From SKGN01 sp050948865 (GTDB lineage: Bacteria > Bacillota_I > Bacilli_A > RF39 > UBA660), in the NCBI GenBank assembly GCA_050948865.1, contig JBMNEQ010000002.1, positions 124,001-188,000 of the forward strand: a stretch of DNA of 64,000 nucleotides, written 5' to 3'. The notes below the pieces were generated by a model that saw only the letters and a program-made list of their open reading frames with translations, was not told the origin of the DNA and did no database searches. The position numbers and the translations under genes were made by a program. Position 1 is the first letter of the stretch. Each line of letters opens with the position of its first letter. This document shows positions 17,675 through 26,009 of this stretch, piece after piece.

Positions 17675-18436
17675 ATGGGGCTTTTTGATCGGATTAAAAA
17701 CTTATTTTATGAGGAAGAGGAAATAGAAGTTCCGAAGGAATCTTTAAAGGTAGAAAATAAAGATAGTATTCTTAAGTCAAAAAAGTCTTCTAAAAGAAAA
17801 GAAAGTGAAATAAAAGAGGTTCCATCAAAAGAAAATGTTGATGATATAGTAAGTGAAAGGGAATTATTTAAATCAGAATCAACATTTAAGTTTCCAATTA
17901 TTTTTGAAGAAGAAGACTTTTTAACAGAAAAAAAAGAAAGTAAGAGTATTAATGTTTTGAATAAAGAGAATACTACTAAAGAAGAAAGAAAACCTTCATC
18001 GATAAAGAAAAAGGAATTTATGCCCACTCCTATTATTTCACCTGTTTATGGTGTTTTAGGGAAGAATTATGAAAAAAAGGAATCTGAGGGGTTAGAAGAT
18101 AATATGTTAGGTTTATATGAAAAGGATGAAGATATAGATATTGATACCGTAATAGAAAAGGCTTATTCTCGGGAAAAGAAAAATCTTCAAGAGGAAAAGG
18201 TAGAAGAGGAAAAATTTGAGGAAACAACGATAGATTTATTTACTGATTTAAAAGATGAAGAAGGAAAAGAGGGGGTTGAAAATGAAATAGTATTTAAAGA
18301 TAAGACAACTGAATTAAATTTAACTGAAGAATTAAAGTTAAAATCAATTGACGAATTGTTAGATAGTACTGATGAACAAGATTTTTATAAATTGGTTGAT
18401 AGTATGTATGAAAAGAAGATAGAAGAAGAGGAGTGA
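17675..18436 (+). CDS. Acidic disordered protein with an ISPVYG motif, unknown function
   Basis: A 253-residue protein starting MGLFDRIKNLFYEEEE, an amphipathic N-terminal helix that could touch membrane. The rest is highly charged and probably disordered, apart from a PTPIISPVYGVLGKNY motif (residues ~114-130) and a C-terminal helix (DEQDFYKLVDSMYEKK). The gene at 37592 has the same layout: ISPIFG motif, acidic linker, C-terminal DEQFLSFLKEF helix. I infer a scaffold or adaptor role, perhaps in cell division, without proof. It starts 10 nt after the lipoprotein gene. Confidence 0.7.
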   Translation: MGLFDRIKNLFYEEEEIEVPKESLKVENKDSILKSKKSSKRKESEIKEVPSKENVDDIVSERELFKSESTFKFPIIFEEEDFLTEKKESKSINVLNKENTTKEERKPSSIKKKEFMPTPIISPVYGVLGKNYEKKESEGLEDNMLGLYEKDEDIDIDTVIEKAYSREKKNLQEEKVEEEKFEETTIDLFTDLKDEEGKEGVENEIVFKDKTTELNLTEELKLKSIDELLDSTDEQDFYKLVDSMYEKKIEEEE

Positions 18437-18440
18437 TTAA

Positions 18441-18737
18441 ATGCCCCAGTTATTGGATATATTAATAGTAGTTCTTCATTCATTAGGAATTGTTTTAGTA
18501 ACAATTTTAATTATAATTAGTTATCGAACTTTAAAAATAGTGAATCAAATTGAAGCGATGATTCAAGATGTTGATAATAAGATAAAAACATTAAATGGTT
18601 TTTTTAGTGCTTTAAATAAATCTTCTAATTTTATGAAATTATTAAGTGATAAAATAATTAGTTTTTTAGAAGGAATTATTCAAAAAATATTTAAAAAGAA
18701 ATATAATAATAATAAGGAGGAAGAAGAAGATGAGTAA
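18441..18737 (+). CDS. Small single-span membrane protein (DUF948-like)
   Basis: A 98-residue product with one N-terminal membrane helix (LDILIVVLHSLGIVLVTILIIISY) followed by a helical stretch (IVNQIEAMIQDVDNKIKTLN) and a Lys/Glu tail. The arrangement resembles DUF948 proteins, which are often encoded next to YtxH proteins as here. It overlaps the YtxH gene by 8 nt. Function unknown. Confidence 0.65.
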   Translation: MPQLLDILIVVLHSLGIVLVTILIIISYRTLKIVNQIEAMIQDVDNKIKTLNGFFSALNKSSNFMKLLSDKIISFLEGIIQKIFKKKYNNNKEEEEDE

Positions 18738-19161
18738 TAAAAAGAAAAGTAGGAAGGGCTTTTTTCTAGGAGCGTTGGTAGGAGCAGCATTAGGTATTTT
18801 ATTCGCTCCAGCGAAAGGAAGCGATACGAGGAAATCTTTAGGAAAGAAAATTGATGAATTAATTAAACGAGTAAGTTCTATTGATATTGAAGAAATAAAA
18901 GAAGCATTTGATGATAAAATTGAAGCGATTCAAATAGAACTAGAAAGTTTAGATGGTGAAAAGGTAATGAAGATTGCTAAAGAAAAAGGGGAACAATTAA
19001 AAAGAAAAGCTGAAGATTTATTACAATTCGCTAAAGAAAAAGGAACACCTTTAATTGAAGAAGCTGCAAAAGATGTTTTAGAAAAGGTTGTTGCTGTTTC
19101 AACAGAAACAATTAAGAAATTAGAAAAGAAACAAAAGTTAGAAAAAGAAGAAACAGAATAA
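18730..19161 (+). CDS. YtxH domain-containing protein
   Basis: A 143-residue protein with the YtxH signature: a glycine-rich hydrophobic segment (GFFLGALVGAALGILFAPAKG) followed by SDTRKSLGKKIDEL and a long charged helix. YtxH proteins are small envelope-associated proteins linked to general stress in Bacillus; their mechanism is unknown. It is coupled to the DUF948-like gene upstream and followed by the tyrS T-box leader. Confidence 0.85.
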   Translation: MSNKKKSRKGFFLGALVGAALGILFAPAKGSDTRKSLGKKIDELIKRVSSIDIEEIKEAFDDKIEAIQIELESLDGEKVMKIAKEKGEQLKRKAEDLLQFAKEKGTPLIEEAAKDVLEKVVAVSTETIKKLEKKQKLEKEETE

Positions 19162-19214
19162 TTCTAACTTTTTCTTTACTAAGATAAATTTATATAATAT
19201 AATATATTTAATTT

Positions 19215-19380
19215 ATTTAACGAAGATCAATGATAGTAGTTAATTAATCTAGAAGATTTAATTAATGAATTACACATTGGGAGTTAAATCGCGGGTTGCG
19301 TTATGATGAAGAGATAATATTTTATTATAAAATAAGGTGGTACCGCGTTATTAGACGTCCTTACGAAAGGATGTTTTTTA
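19215..19380 (+). promoter_or_regulatory. T-box riboswitch controlling tyrS
   Basis: The T-box core AGGTGGTACCGCG is at 19335-19347. It is followed by a terminator (CGTCCTT 19356-19362 / AAGGATG 19367-19373, then a T run) that competes with an antiterminator using GGTGG and CGTCC. Upstream sequence (GAAGATCAATGATAG, AATGAATTACACA) resembles Stem I, with a plausible tyrosine specifier codon TAC at 19271-19273. Uncharged tRNA-Tyr should favour read-through. TATAAT boxes lie at 19193-19203. Confidence 0.9.
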
Positions 19381-19398
19381 TTTGAAGGAGGAGACAAA

Positions 19399-20634
19399 AT
19401 GAATTTGTTTGAAGATTTAGTTTGGCGAGGTTTGGTTGATAATATTAGTCATCAAGAATTAATTGATGAACTTAATAAAGGAGAAATAACCTTTTATATA
19501 GGGATTGATCCTAGTGCTGATAGTCTTCATATTGGACATTTATGTTCTTTATTAACTGCTAAAAGATTACAATTAGCTGGTCATAAAGCGATTGTTATTG
19601 CCGGTGGGGGGACAGGCTTAATAGGAGATCCTAAACCTAATGCTGAACGTCCAATGATTTCTATTGAAGAAATAAAACAAAATATTGATAAGATTAAAAT
19701 TCAAATGAAAGAAATTATTGATTGTTCAATTGTCAATAATTATGATTGGTTAAGTAAATTTGATATCATTACTTTTTTAAGAGATTATGGTAAACATTTT
19801 AATATTAATTATATGCTCGCGAAAGAAACAATTAAAAGAAGATTAGAGGTAGGGATTACTTATACTGAATTTTCTTATATGTTATTACAATCAGTTGATT
19901 ATTTAGAATTATATAAAAGATATAATTGTCGTTTACAAATAGGTGGTCAAGATCAGTGGGGTAATATAACCGCCGGGATGGATTTAATTAATAAACTTTA
20001 TCAAAAAGCTAATGTTTATGCTTATACTATTCCTTTAATAGTCAAGGCTGATGGTTCTAAGTTTGGAAAAACAGAAAAGGGAACTGTTTGGTTAGATAAG
20101 ACTAAAACAACCCCATATGAGTTATATCAATTTTTCTTTAATACTGAGGATGATAAAGTAATAGAATATTTAAAAAAGTTTACTTTTCTTTCTAAAGAAG
20201 AAATAGAAGTTTTAGAAGAAAAGGTAAAAGAAAATCCTGAATTAAGAGAAGCTCAAAAGAGATTAGCTTTAGAATTAGTTACAATTATTCATGGTCAAGA
20301 AGCGAGTAAAGAAGTAATAAAAATCACAGAGGCTTTATTTAATGATAATATTACTAGTTTAACTGAAAAAGAAATTAAACAAGCTTTTAAGGATGTTCCT
20401 TCTTTTATTATTGAAAAGCCTATTCTTTTAATTGATTTATTAGTTTTAATGAAAATAGCTAGTAGTAAAAGAGAAGCAAGAGAACTAATTTTTAATAATG
20501 CCATAATGATAAATAATCAAAAGGAAATAGATTTATCTAAAGAAATTACTAAAAAAGATTTATTAAATGAATCTTTTCTAATAATTCGTAAAGGTAAAAA
20601 ACATTATTTTTTAGTTAAATGGAAAGATATGTGA
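19399..20634 (+). CDS. tyrS: Tyrosyl-tRNA synthetase
   Basis: A 411-residue class I synthetase charging tRNA-Tyr. HIGH lies at residues 44-47 (LHIGHL), the tyrosine-site motif GGQDQWGNI in the middle, KFGKT at 221-225 and a C-terminal S4-type RNA-binding domain (SSKREARELIFNNAIMINN). Length is normal. GGAGGAG precedes the ATG, 19 nt after the T-box terminator hairpin, so expression is set by tRNA-Tyr charging. Confidence 0.97.
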   Translation: MNLFEDLVWRGLVDNISHQELIDELNKGEITFYIGIDPSADSLHIGHLCSLLTAKRLQLAGHKAIVIAGGGTGLIGDPKPNAERPMISIEEIKQNIDKIKIQMKEIIDCSIVNNYDWLSKFDIITFLRDYGKHFNINYMLAKETIKRRLEVGITYTEFSYMLLQSVDYLELYKRYNCRLQIGGQDQWGNITAGMDLINKLYQKANVYAYTIPLIVKADGSKFGKTEKGTVWLDKTKTTPYELYQFFFNTEDDKVIEYLKKFTFLSKEEIEVLEEKVKENPELREAQKRLALELVTIIHGQEASKEVIKITEALFNDNITSLTEKEIKQAFKDVPSFIIEKPILLIDLLVLMKIASSKREARELIFNNAIMINNQKEIDLSKEITKKDLLNESFLIIRKGKKHYFLVKWKDM

Positions 20635-20658
20635 TAAAATGTTCTTAGGAGGATTAAG

Positions 20659-21003
20659 ATGAATATATTTGGAAAAGAAAAAGATTTTGTTTTAAGAATA
20701 ATGAATTTAATTCTTTGTCTTTGGTTAATAGGAGCGATTACATATTTTTATGTGAGTGTTGTTAATATATTAATGCCTGAACCAAAAAGAAGTTATGAAG
20801 AATATGAAGTGGAGAATTGTTATTATTTTAAATTTGAAGAGAACTATAAAGAAGAATGTAAAACTCAATATGAGAATTATTTAACAAGAATTGATGAAGA
20901 AAGATATCAAAGGAAAAAGGATTTATTCATTACTTTTGGAAATGTTGTTATTGTTTTAGGAACTTTATATTTTTTAAATCATTTTAGAAAGGAACGTTCA
21001 TAA
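20659..21003 (+). CDS. Small two-span membrane protein, paralogue of the next gene
   Basis: A 114-residue protein with two membrane helices (MNLILCLWLIGAITYFYVSVV and LFITFGNVVIVLGTLYFLNHF) around an external loop with two Cys (VENCYYF, EECKTQY). The gene at 21003 has the same plan: FGKEKD/FNKEKD start, similarly placed Cys pair, GNVVIV/GNVIIV second helix. They are tandem duplicates sharing one base (TAATG junction). Function unknown. Confidence 0.65.
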   Translation: MNIFGKEKDFVLRIMNLILCLWLIGAITYFYVSVVNILMPEPKRSYEEYEVENCYYFKFEENYKEECKTQYENYLTRIDEERYQRKKDLFITFGNVVIVLGTLYFLNHFRKERS

Positions 21004-21326
21004 TGTTATTATTTAATAAAGAAAAAGATATAGTACACCGTTTTTTTAATTTAGTTATGGTTGTTTGGTTTATTATTGCTATTGTTGTTTTATATAGTAA
21101 TTGTGTTGATTTAATAATAAAAAAACCTTTACCATCTTATAAAAGATTCGAGGCTATTAATTGTCTTAATATTTCTGATAAAGAATCTTGTGAACGTCGT
21201 TATGAAAGTGAAAAATTAATGATTAAAAGAAATGAATTTAATAATAAAAAAACAATTATTATGTCTTTAGGAAATGTTATTATAGTTTCTACAGCTCTAT
21301 ATTTATTAAATAGAAAGAAAAAGTAA
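21003..21326 (+). CDS. Small two-span membrane protein, paralogue of the preceding gene
   Basis: A 107-residue protein: FNKEKDIVHRFFNLVMVVWF start and first helix, a loop with Cys in AINCLNI and KESCERR, then the second helix LGNVIIVSTALYLLN and a basic tail. The loop Cys pair is conserved with the preceding gene, suggesting an external disulfide. The loop is where the two copies differ most. Function unknown. Confidence 0.65.
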   Translation: MLLFNKEKDIVHRFFNLVMVVWFIIAIVVLYSNCVDLIIKKPLPSYKRFEAINCLNISDKESCERRYESEKLMIKRNEFNNKKTIIMSLGNVIIVSTALYLLNRKKK

Positions 21327-21344
21327 AATTCATTTAATCAAAGA

Positions 21345-21372
21345 AAAAAACGCCTTTTAAAGCGTTTTTTTT
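21345..21372. terminator. Bidirectional terminator between the small membrane genes and rpsD
   Basis: AAAAAACGC (21345-21353) pairs with GCGTTTTTT (21362-21370), flanked by A and T runs. It serves both converging transcripts. Confidence 0.85.
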
Positions 21373-21973
21373 ATCTACTATAAAATTCTACTACTAAAGA
21401 TTCGTTTAAATCAGCATTTAATTCATTACGTTCAGGATATCTAATATAATTTCCTGTCATACTATTTAAATCAAAATTAACATAAGCAGGTCTCGTAGTA
21501 ATTTTTTCTAAGGCTAATAAGATAGCGGGATGATTTTTAGCTTTTTCTTTTAAAGAAATAACATCCCCTGGAGATACTTGATATGATGGAATATTAACTT
21601 TTTCATTATTAACTAAAATATGACCATGATTAACAATTTGTCTTGCACTTCGTCTTGTAGTTGCTAATCCCATTCGGTAAATAACATTATCTAAGCGACT
21701 TTCTAATAGTTTAAGGAAGTCTTCTCCATAAACTCCCCTTAATTTTTTAGCCTTTTCAAACGTTCTTTTTAATTGTCGTTCATTAAGGCCATACATAAAT
21801 CTTATTTTTTGTTTCTCTTTTAACTGAAGACCATAGTTAGAAAGTTTTCTTTTTCTTTTCATCCCGTGTTGCCCTGGTTCATAAGGCTTTTTTTGTAATT
21901 CTTCACCTGTTTCTAAAGTAGAAAAACCAACACGACGACTTTTTTTATATCTTGGACCAAGATATCTAGACAT
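21371..21973 (-). CDS. rpsD: Ribosomal protein S4 (uS4)
   Basis: A 200-residue primary 16S rRNA-binding protein that starts assembly of the 30S body. The start MSRYLGPRYKKSRRVGFSTL, the Bacilli-type KPYEPGQHGMKRKRKLSNYG and the S4 domain (LESRLDNVIYRMGLATTRRS) are clear. It lacks the zinc-binding Cys of Cys+ S4 proteins. It is monocistronic on the minus strand with GGAGG at the start and a structured leader, consistent with the stand-alone autoregulated rpsD of Firmicutes. Confidence 0.97.
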   Translation of the reverse strand: MSRYLGPRYKKSRRVGFSTLETGEELQKKPYEPGQHGMKRKRKLSNYGLQLKEKQKIRFMYGLNERQLKRTFEKAKKLRGVYGEDFLKLLESRLDNVIYRMGLATTRRSARQIVNHGHILVNNEKVNIPSYQVSPGDVISLKEKAKNHPAILLALEKITTRPAYVNFDLNSMTGNYIRYPERNELNADLNESLVVEFYSR

Positions 21974-22150
21974 TTAAATTCCTCCTTCAATGTTAATGCG
22001 CTAACATTGAACTTCTATCATTTTTTTCTAGGGTGTCTATTTTTAATACGTTCATCAGGCAGCCACTGACTATTAATAATCCCATTAAGGTAATAAACAC
22101 ATTAGAGTTCAAATGATAAAGCTGCTCAAATAATTAGCATTATTATTATA
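21974..22150 (-). promoter_or_regulatory. Structured rpsD leader, candidate S4 autoregulatory element
   Basis: A 170-nt untranslated leader precedes rpsD. Just before the GGAGG site a 10-bp hairpin is visible: on the minus strand TTCAATGTTA (21999-22008 on +), loop GCGCAT, TAACATTGAA. Stand-alone rpsD genes of Bacillus are repressed by S4 binding to the leader; I infer the same here and did not match a covariance model. Confidence 0.5.
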
Positions 22151-22174
22151 TTATCAAATATTAATAATAGTCAA
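22145..22174 (-). promoter_or_regulatory. rpsD promoter
   Basis: On the minus strand, TTGACT (22169-22174), 18-nt spacer and TATAAT (22145-22150). Confidence 0.65.
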
Positions 22175-22241
22175 GGAAAAACGCTTTTTTTTGTTAGGGA
22201 AATATGATAAAATATATTTAAGAATAGTGATGGTGGTATAT

Positions 22242-23960
22242 GTGAATGATTTAACTTTAGAAATAACTACTTATTTTTTATTAGCGATTTTCTTTATTAC
22301 CATTGTTTTAAACATAATAAGTTATTTTCATAATAAAAAAATCAAAAAGGAATTAGCGGTATTAGAGTTAAATAAAAATAAAATTATTAGTGTTCCTCTT
22401 ATGAGTGAATTATCGAAAGTAGAAGCTTTAGTAAAGAATGAAAAAACTGAAGAAAAGTATCAATTATGGAGAAATCGTTTTGATGAAATTAAAAATATTG
22501 AACTTTCTAGAATAAATGATATGTTATTAGAGGCTGATTTTTTATTAGAACAAAAAAATTATAAGGATCTTTTAAATAAGGTTGCTAAAATTGAAATTAA
22601 ATTATATGAAGTAAAAACGAAAACTAATTTTTTATTAGAAGAAATTCAAGAAATAACTTTAAGTGAAGAAAGAAATAGAGAGATTATTACTAAACTTAAA
22701 AGTGATTACCGAGAATTATTACAAACTTTTATTAATTCTAAGGAAGAATTTGGCTTTGTTATGAAATCAGTTGAACTTCAATTTGAAAATATTGAAAAAA
22801 GATTTGTTAAGTTTGAAAATGCGATGGATAATAATGATTATGAAGAAGTAAATCATATTGTTAAAGCATTAGATGATATGATTAATCATATGAAAGTAGT
22901 TGTTGAAGAAGTTCCAGCAATTGTTTTAACTACTGAAAGTTTGATTCCTAAAAAAATTGAAGAAATTAATAAGATTTATGAAAAAATGAGAGAAAATGGA
23001 TTTCAATTAGATTATTTAAATGTGGAGTATAATTTAGAAGAGATTAATAAAAAGATTAATAATATCGTTGACCGAGTTAAAGTCTTAAATTTAGAAGAAG
23101 TTTTATTTGAATTAAAAACCTTTTTAGAATACTTTGATACTTTATTTAATGATTTTGAAAGAGAAAAATTAATTAGAAAGGTATTTGAAGAAAATGTTAT
23201 TGAATTTAAAGCAAAATTAATTAGATTAGATGGAGTTATGAAAGAATTATATAAAAAAATTGAAGAAACTAAATATAATTATACGATCTCCAAAGAAGAA
23301 ATAAAATTATTAGATAATTTAAATGATGAATTAATTGAATTAAATGATAGTTTTAATTCGTTGTATGATACCACTAGAACAAAAAGTTTTCCTTATTCTA
23401 AACTAAATAAAGAGTTAGAAATTTTAAATAATCGAGTTTTAACCTTAGAAGAAGAATTAGATGATTTAGTTCAAACTTTAGGGAATATGCAAGATGATGA
23501 AAAAAGAGCTAAAGAGCAAGTGAATAATATTAAAGCTTTATTAAAACGTTCTAAATATAAAATTAGAAGTTATAAATTGCCTCTTCTTCCTAATAATTAT
23601 TTTGTAGAATTAAAAGAAGCTAGTGCTGCTGTAGAAGAAATAAACAAAGAATTAGATAGAAAACCAATTGATATTGAAACTTTAAATACAAGAGTGGATA
23701 CTGCTCGTGATTTAGCCTTTAAATTATATAATACTACTAATGAGATGATGAAAACAGTTATGTTAGCGGAAATGGCTATTATTTATGGTAATCGTTATCG
23801 TAGTAATAAAGAAGTTATAGATGAAGGATTAAAAAGAGCAGAGTTAGCTTTTACTAAAGGAGAATACAAAAAATCATTAGAAATTACTATTAATACTATA
23901 GAAATAATAGAACCAGGAATTTATCGTCGTTTATTGAATTTATATGATAAGAAGGTTTAA
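22242..23960 (+). CDS. ezrA: Septation ring formation regulator EzrA
   Basis: A 572-residue protein with one N-terminal membrane helix (TTYFLLAIFFITIVLNIISYF) and a cytoplasmic body made of spectrin-like helical repeats, the EzrA architecture. EzrA sits at the membrane and restrains or spatially tunes FtsZ ring assembly in Bacilli. The conserved YRNRFDEI-like segment appears as WRNRFDEIKNIELSRIND. The start is taken as GTG 22242 with a GGTGG site upstream; earlier in-frame starts overlap a -10-like TATGAT at 22203-22208. Confidence 0.85.
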   Translation: MNDLTLEITTYFLLAIFFITIVLNIISYFHNKKIKKELAVLELNKNKIISVPLMSELSKVEALVKNEKTEEKYQLWRNRFDEIKNIELSRINDMLLEADFLLEQKNYKDLLNKVAKIEIKLYEVKTKTNFLLEEIQEITLSEERNREIITKLKSDYRELLQTFINSKEEFGFVMKSVELQFENIEKRFVKFENAMDNNDYEEVNHIVKALDDMINHMKVVVEEVPAIVLTTESLIPKKIEEINKIYEKMRENGFQLDYLNVEYNLEEINKKINNIVDRVKVLNLEEVLFELKTFLEYFDTLFNDFEREKLIRKVFEENVIEFKAKLIRLDGVMKELYKKIEETKYNYTISKEEIKLLDNLNDELIELNDSFNSLYDTTRTKSFPYSKLNKELEILNNRVLTLEEELDDLVQTLGNMQDDEKRAKEQVNNIKALLKRSKYKIRSYKLPLLPNNYFVELKEASAAVEEINKELDRKPIDIETLNTRVDTARDLAFKLYNTTNEMMKTVMLAEMAIIYGNRYRSNKEVIDEGLKRAELAFTKGEYKKSLEITINTIEIIEPGIYRRLLNLYDKKV

Positions 23961-24000
23961 TATTTTAGGTTTTTAAACATATAATTTGTTAGGTGATTAT

Positions 24001-24870
24001 ATGTTTAAAAAAGCCTTTAAAATATTAGGTTTATTAATACTTTGTTTGTTTAGTTTTTTTTATACTGAAAAAATAGTTCTTCTTGTTAAAAATCAAGATC
24101 CTATTATGAAAAAGATTAATGAATATGAAAAAACATATCAAGTAGAACCTGTTAATGCTTTAATTAAACAAAATAAGGTAATACCTGGTATTAATGGTTG
24201 CGGGATAGATATTAATCAAAGTTATATCAATATGAAAAGAATTGGTAGTTATAATCCTAATATGATTGAATATAAAGAAATAAAACCTGAGTTATCAATT
24301 AGTAATATTTATGATAAATATTTAATTAAAGGAAATAAAAAGCATTTTGAAGTAGCCCTTATCTTTAAAGTAAAAGAAATTGAACAATTGAAAGATATTT
24401 TAGTTGTTTTAGAAACAAAAAAGGTTAGTGGTAACTTTTTTCTTGATGGAAAATTTATTGAAGAGAATAGCCATCTAGTGATCGAGATAATAAAAAGAGG
24501 ACATGAAATTTATAATGGAGGTTATGAGGGAAGTTATGATAAAAAATTATTAACTTGGACTAATACAATGATTGAAAGTGTAGCGGATAATAAATCAAAG
24601 TATTGCCTAGTAATAGAGGAAAATCAAAATGTTTTGGATTTATGTAGTATTAATAAAATGCATACAATAAAAGCTGAATTATTAATTAATTCCCATTTAA
24701 CTTTTAATTTATTAAATAAAAATATTGAAAAAGGAAGTATGATAGTATTTGAAGATAATAGTAAAATAAAATTAGAATTAGTAACAGTTATTAATTTTTT
24801 AAAACAAAAAGGATATAAATTTAGTAAATTAAGTAATCATTTAAAAGAAGAAGATTGTCTTTTTAGATAA
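24001..24870 (+). CDS. NodB-fold polysaccharide deacetylase homologue, probably inactive
   Basis: A 289-residue protein with an N-terminal membrane anchor (ILGLLILCLFSFFYTEKIVLL). The second half follows the polysaccharide deacetylase fold: VSGNFFLDGKFIEENSHLVIEIIKRGHEIYNGGYEGS matches the usual TFFLDG-W---NP-L---I---GHEIGNHGYSH. The first metal motif TFDD is replaced by IFKV and the His pair of N-H-S-H is missing (NGGYEGSYD), so metal binding and catalysis are unlikely. ATG 24001 has GGTGAT upstream. Possibly a wall-binding or regulatory pseudoenzyme. It precedes the pilin-like pair but has its own terminator. Confidence 0.6.
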   Translation: MFKKAFKILGLLILCLFSFFYTEKIVLLVKNQDPIMKKINEYEKTYQVEPVNALIKQNKVIPGINGCGIDINQSYINMKRIGSYNPNMIEYKEIKPELSISNIYDKYLIKGNKKHFEVALIFKVKEIEQLKDILVVLETKKVSGNFFLDGKFIEENSHLVIEIIKRGHEIYNGGYEGSYDKKLLTWTNTMIESVADNKSKYCLVIEENQNVLDLCSINKMHTIKAELLINSHLTFNLLNKNIEKGSMIVFEDNSKIKLELVTVINFLKQKGYKFSKLSNHLKEEDCLFR

Positions 24871-24878
24871 TCTTTTTT
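24852..24878 (+). terminator. Terminator after the deacetylase-like gene
   Basis: AGATTGTCT (24852-24860) pairs with AGATAATCT (24865-24873, one G-U), followed by a T run; it overlaps the last codons. Confidence 0.7.
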
Positions 24879-24890
24879 ATTGGAAAAAGT

Positions 24891-24965
24891 TACCAACAAA
24901 AATACCTCGTAAAACCTTGACAGACAATATCTTAGGTGCTATCTTGAAAGTGGAGGAATTAAGGT
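24891..24965 (+). promoter_or_regulatory. Promoter block of the pilin-FISUMP gene, conserved with 1627-1703
   Basis: TTGACA (24917-24922), 17-nt spacer, TATCTT (24940-24945) with TG extension, then GGAGG and ATTAAGG before the ATG. The element shares TACCAAC, GTAAAACCTTGACA, TTAGGTGCTATCTT and GGAGGAATTAAGG with the block at 1627-1703, more than 23 kb away. Confidence 0.7.
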
Positions 24966-25517
24966 ATGAAAGTTTTATTTAAGAAGCTAAAACAAGGTTT
25001 TACATTAATTGAATTACTCGCGGTAATTATAATTTTAGGGGTAATTATTGCTATAACAGTTCCTACTATTAAAGGAGTAATAAAAAATTCAACCAAAGAA
25101 GCATTTTTAGTTGATGCTAAAAATGTAATAAAAGCAGTTGATTATTATTTAATAGATGAGGAAGAACCTTCTTTACTAGAAACTTTAAAAGTATCATCAT
25201 TAGAAGATATGTTAAAGATAAGTGGTTCTAATTATCTTAGTATAGATATCTCATTTGATCGATATTTAAATCCTTTTATAAAGTTGGTAGGTAAAGATAA
25301 ATGGGAAGGTTTAACTGCTTGTGGAACTTCTAATGATTTAGAAGTAGGATCTGATATAGATTGTGAAGTTCTTCCTTTTCCAGCAATACTTCCTGATGGA
25401 CAGTTATGTGGTAGTGTATTTTATGATTTTAGGGATGGTAATAAATATAAGACAGTTCAAATAGGAAAACAGTGTTGGTTTGGGGAAAATTTAAGGTATA
25501 CGGGAAGTGGTTGTTTA
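24955..25517 (+). repeat. Direct repeat copy 1 (constant module of the pilin-FISUMP genes)
   Basis: From the RBS through the codons for ENLRYTGSGCL this block matches 26010-26573. My hand alignment finds about twenty substitutions and one single-base insertion. Similarity stops sharply at the end. Confidence 0.85.
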
Positions 25518-26003
25518 AATAATAAATGGGATTCTGAAAAATATAATGCTTGCCGAATTCATACTAAAAAGGACTGTCAGGGTACAAATTCTAATTATTA
25601 TTGTAGTTGGTCTGGTAGTGAAGTTTTATATCAATGGGGAGTAGTGGAAAAAGATAATAATGAACAGGATTTATGTCCTGCTGGTTGGCATGTTTCTTCT
25701 AAAAAGGAATGGGAGGATTTAATTACCTTTTTAGGAGATAATGCTGGGGATAAAATTAAATCAAAACTTAAATGGAATGGTTCTAATGAGGCTTTATTTA
25801 ATGCTTTTCCTATTGGAGATCGGATAGAAGGTTCCCTTTTTAATGTTGGAACTTTTGCTTATTGGTGGACTTCAACAACATTTCTTGATTCAAATGTTTG
25901 GTATTATTATATTTATACGGATAATAGTAATATTAATTTTATAGCGGATGATGTATTAGATTTTGGTTACTCAGTCCGTTGTGTTTTAAATAGTGAAATT
26001 TAA
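24966..26003 (+). CDS. Pilin-like protein with a C-terminal FISUMP (Fib_succ_major) domain
   Basis: The 345-residue product has a prepilin-type leader KKLKQGFTLIELLAVIIILG with Glu+5, a helical stem and the GKDKWEGLTACGTSNDLEVG linker shared with the gene at 1704. The head (residues ~130-345) is a Fibrobacter succinogenes major paralogous domain (FISUMP): TVQIGKQCWFGENLRYTG, LYQWGVV, LCPAGWHVSSKKEWEDL, YWWTSTT and the terminal SVRCVLN. FISUMP domains occur on surface proteins and have a C-type-lectin-like look; their ligands are mostly unknown. Prepilin peptidase and export ATPase genes are not in this window. Strong promoter and RBS upstream. Confidence 0.82.
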   Translation: MKVLFKKLKQGFTLIELLAVIIILGVIIAITVPTIKGVIKNSTKEAFLVDAKNVIKAVDYYLIDEEEPSLLETLKVSSLEDMLKISGSNYLSIDISFDRYLNPFIKLVGKDKWEGLTACGTSNDLEVGSDIDCEVLPFPAILPDGQLCGSVFYDFRDGNKYKTVQIGKQCWFGENLRYTGSGCLNNKWDSEKYNACRIHTKKDCQGTNSNYYCSWSGSEVLYQWGVVEKDNNEQDLCPAGWHVSSKKEWEDLITFLGDNAGDKIKSKLKWNGSNEALFNAFPIGDRIEGSLFNVGTFAYWWTSTTFLDSNVWYYYIYTDNSNINFIADDVLDFGYSVRCVLNSEI

Positions 26004-26009
26004 GAAGGA

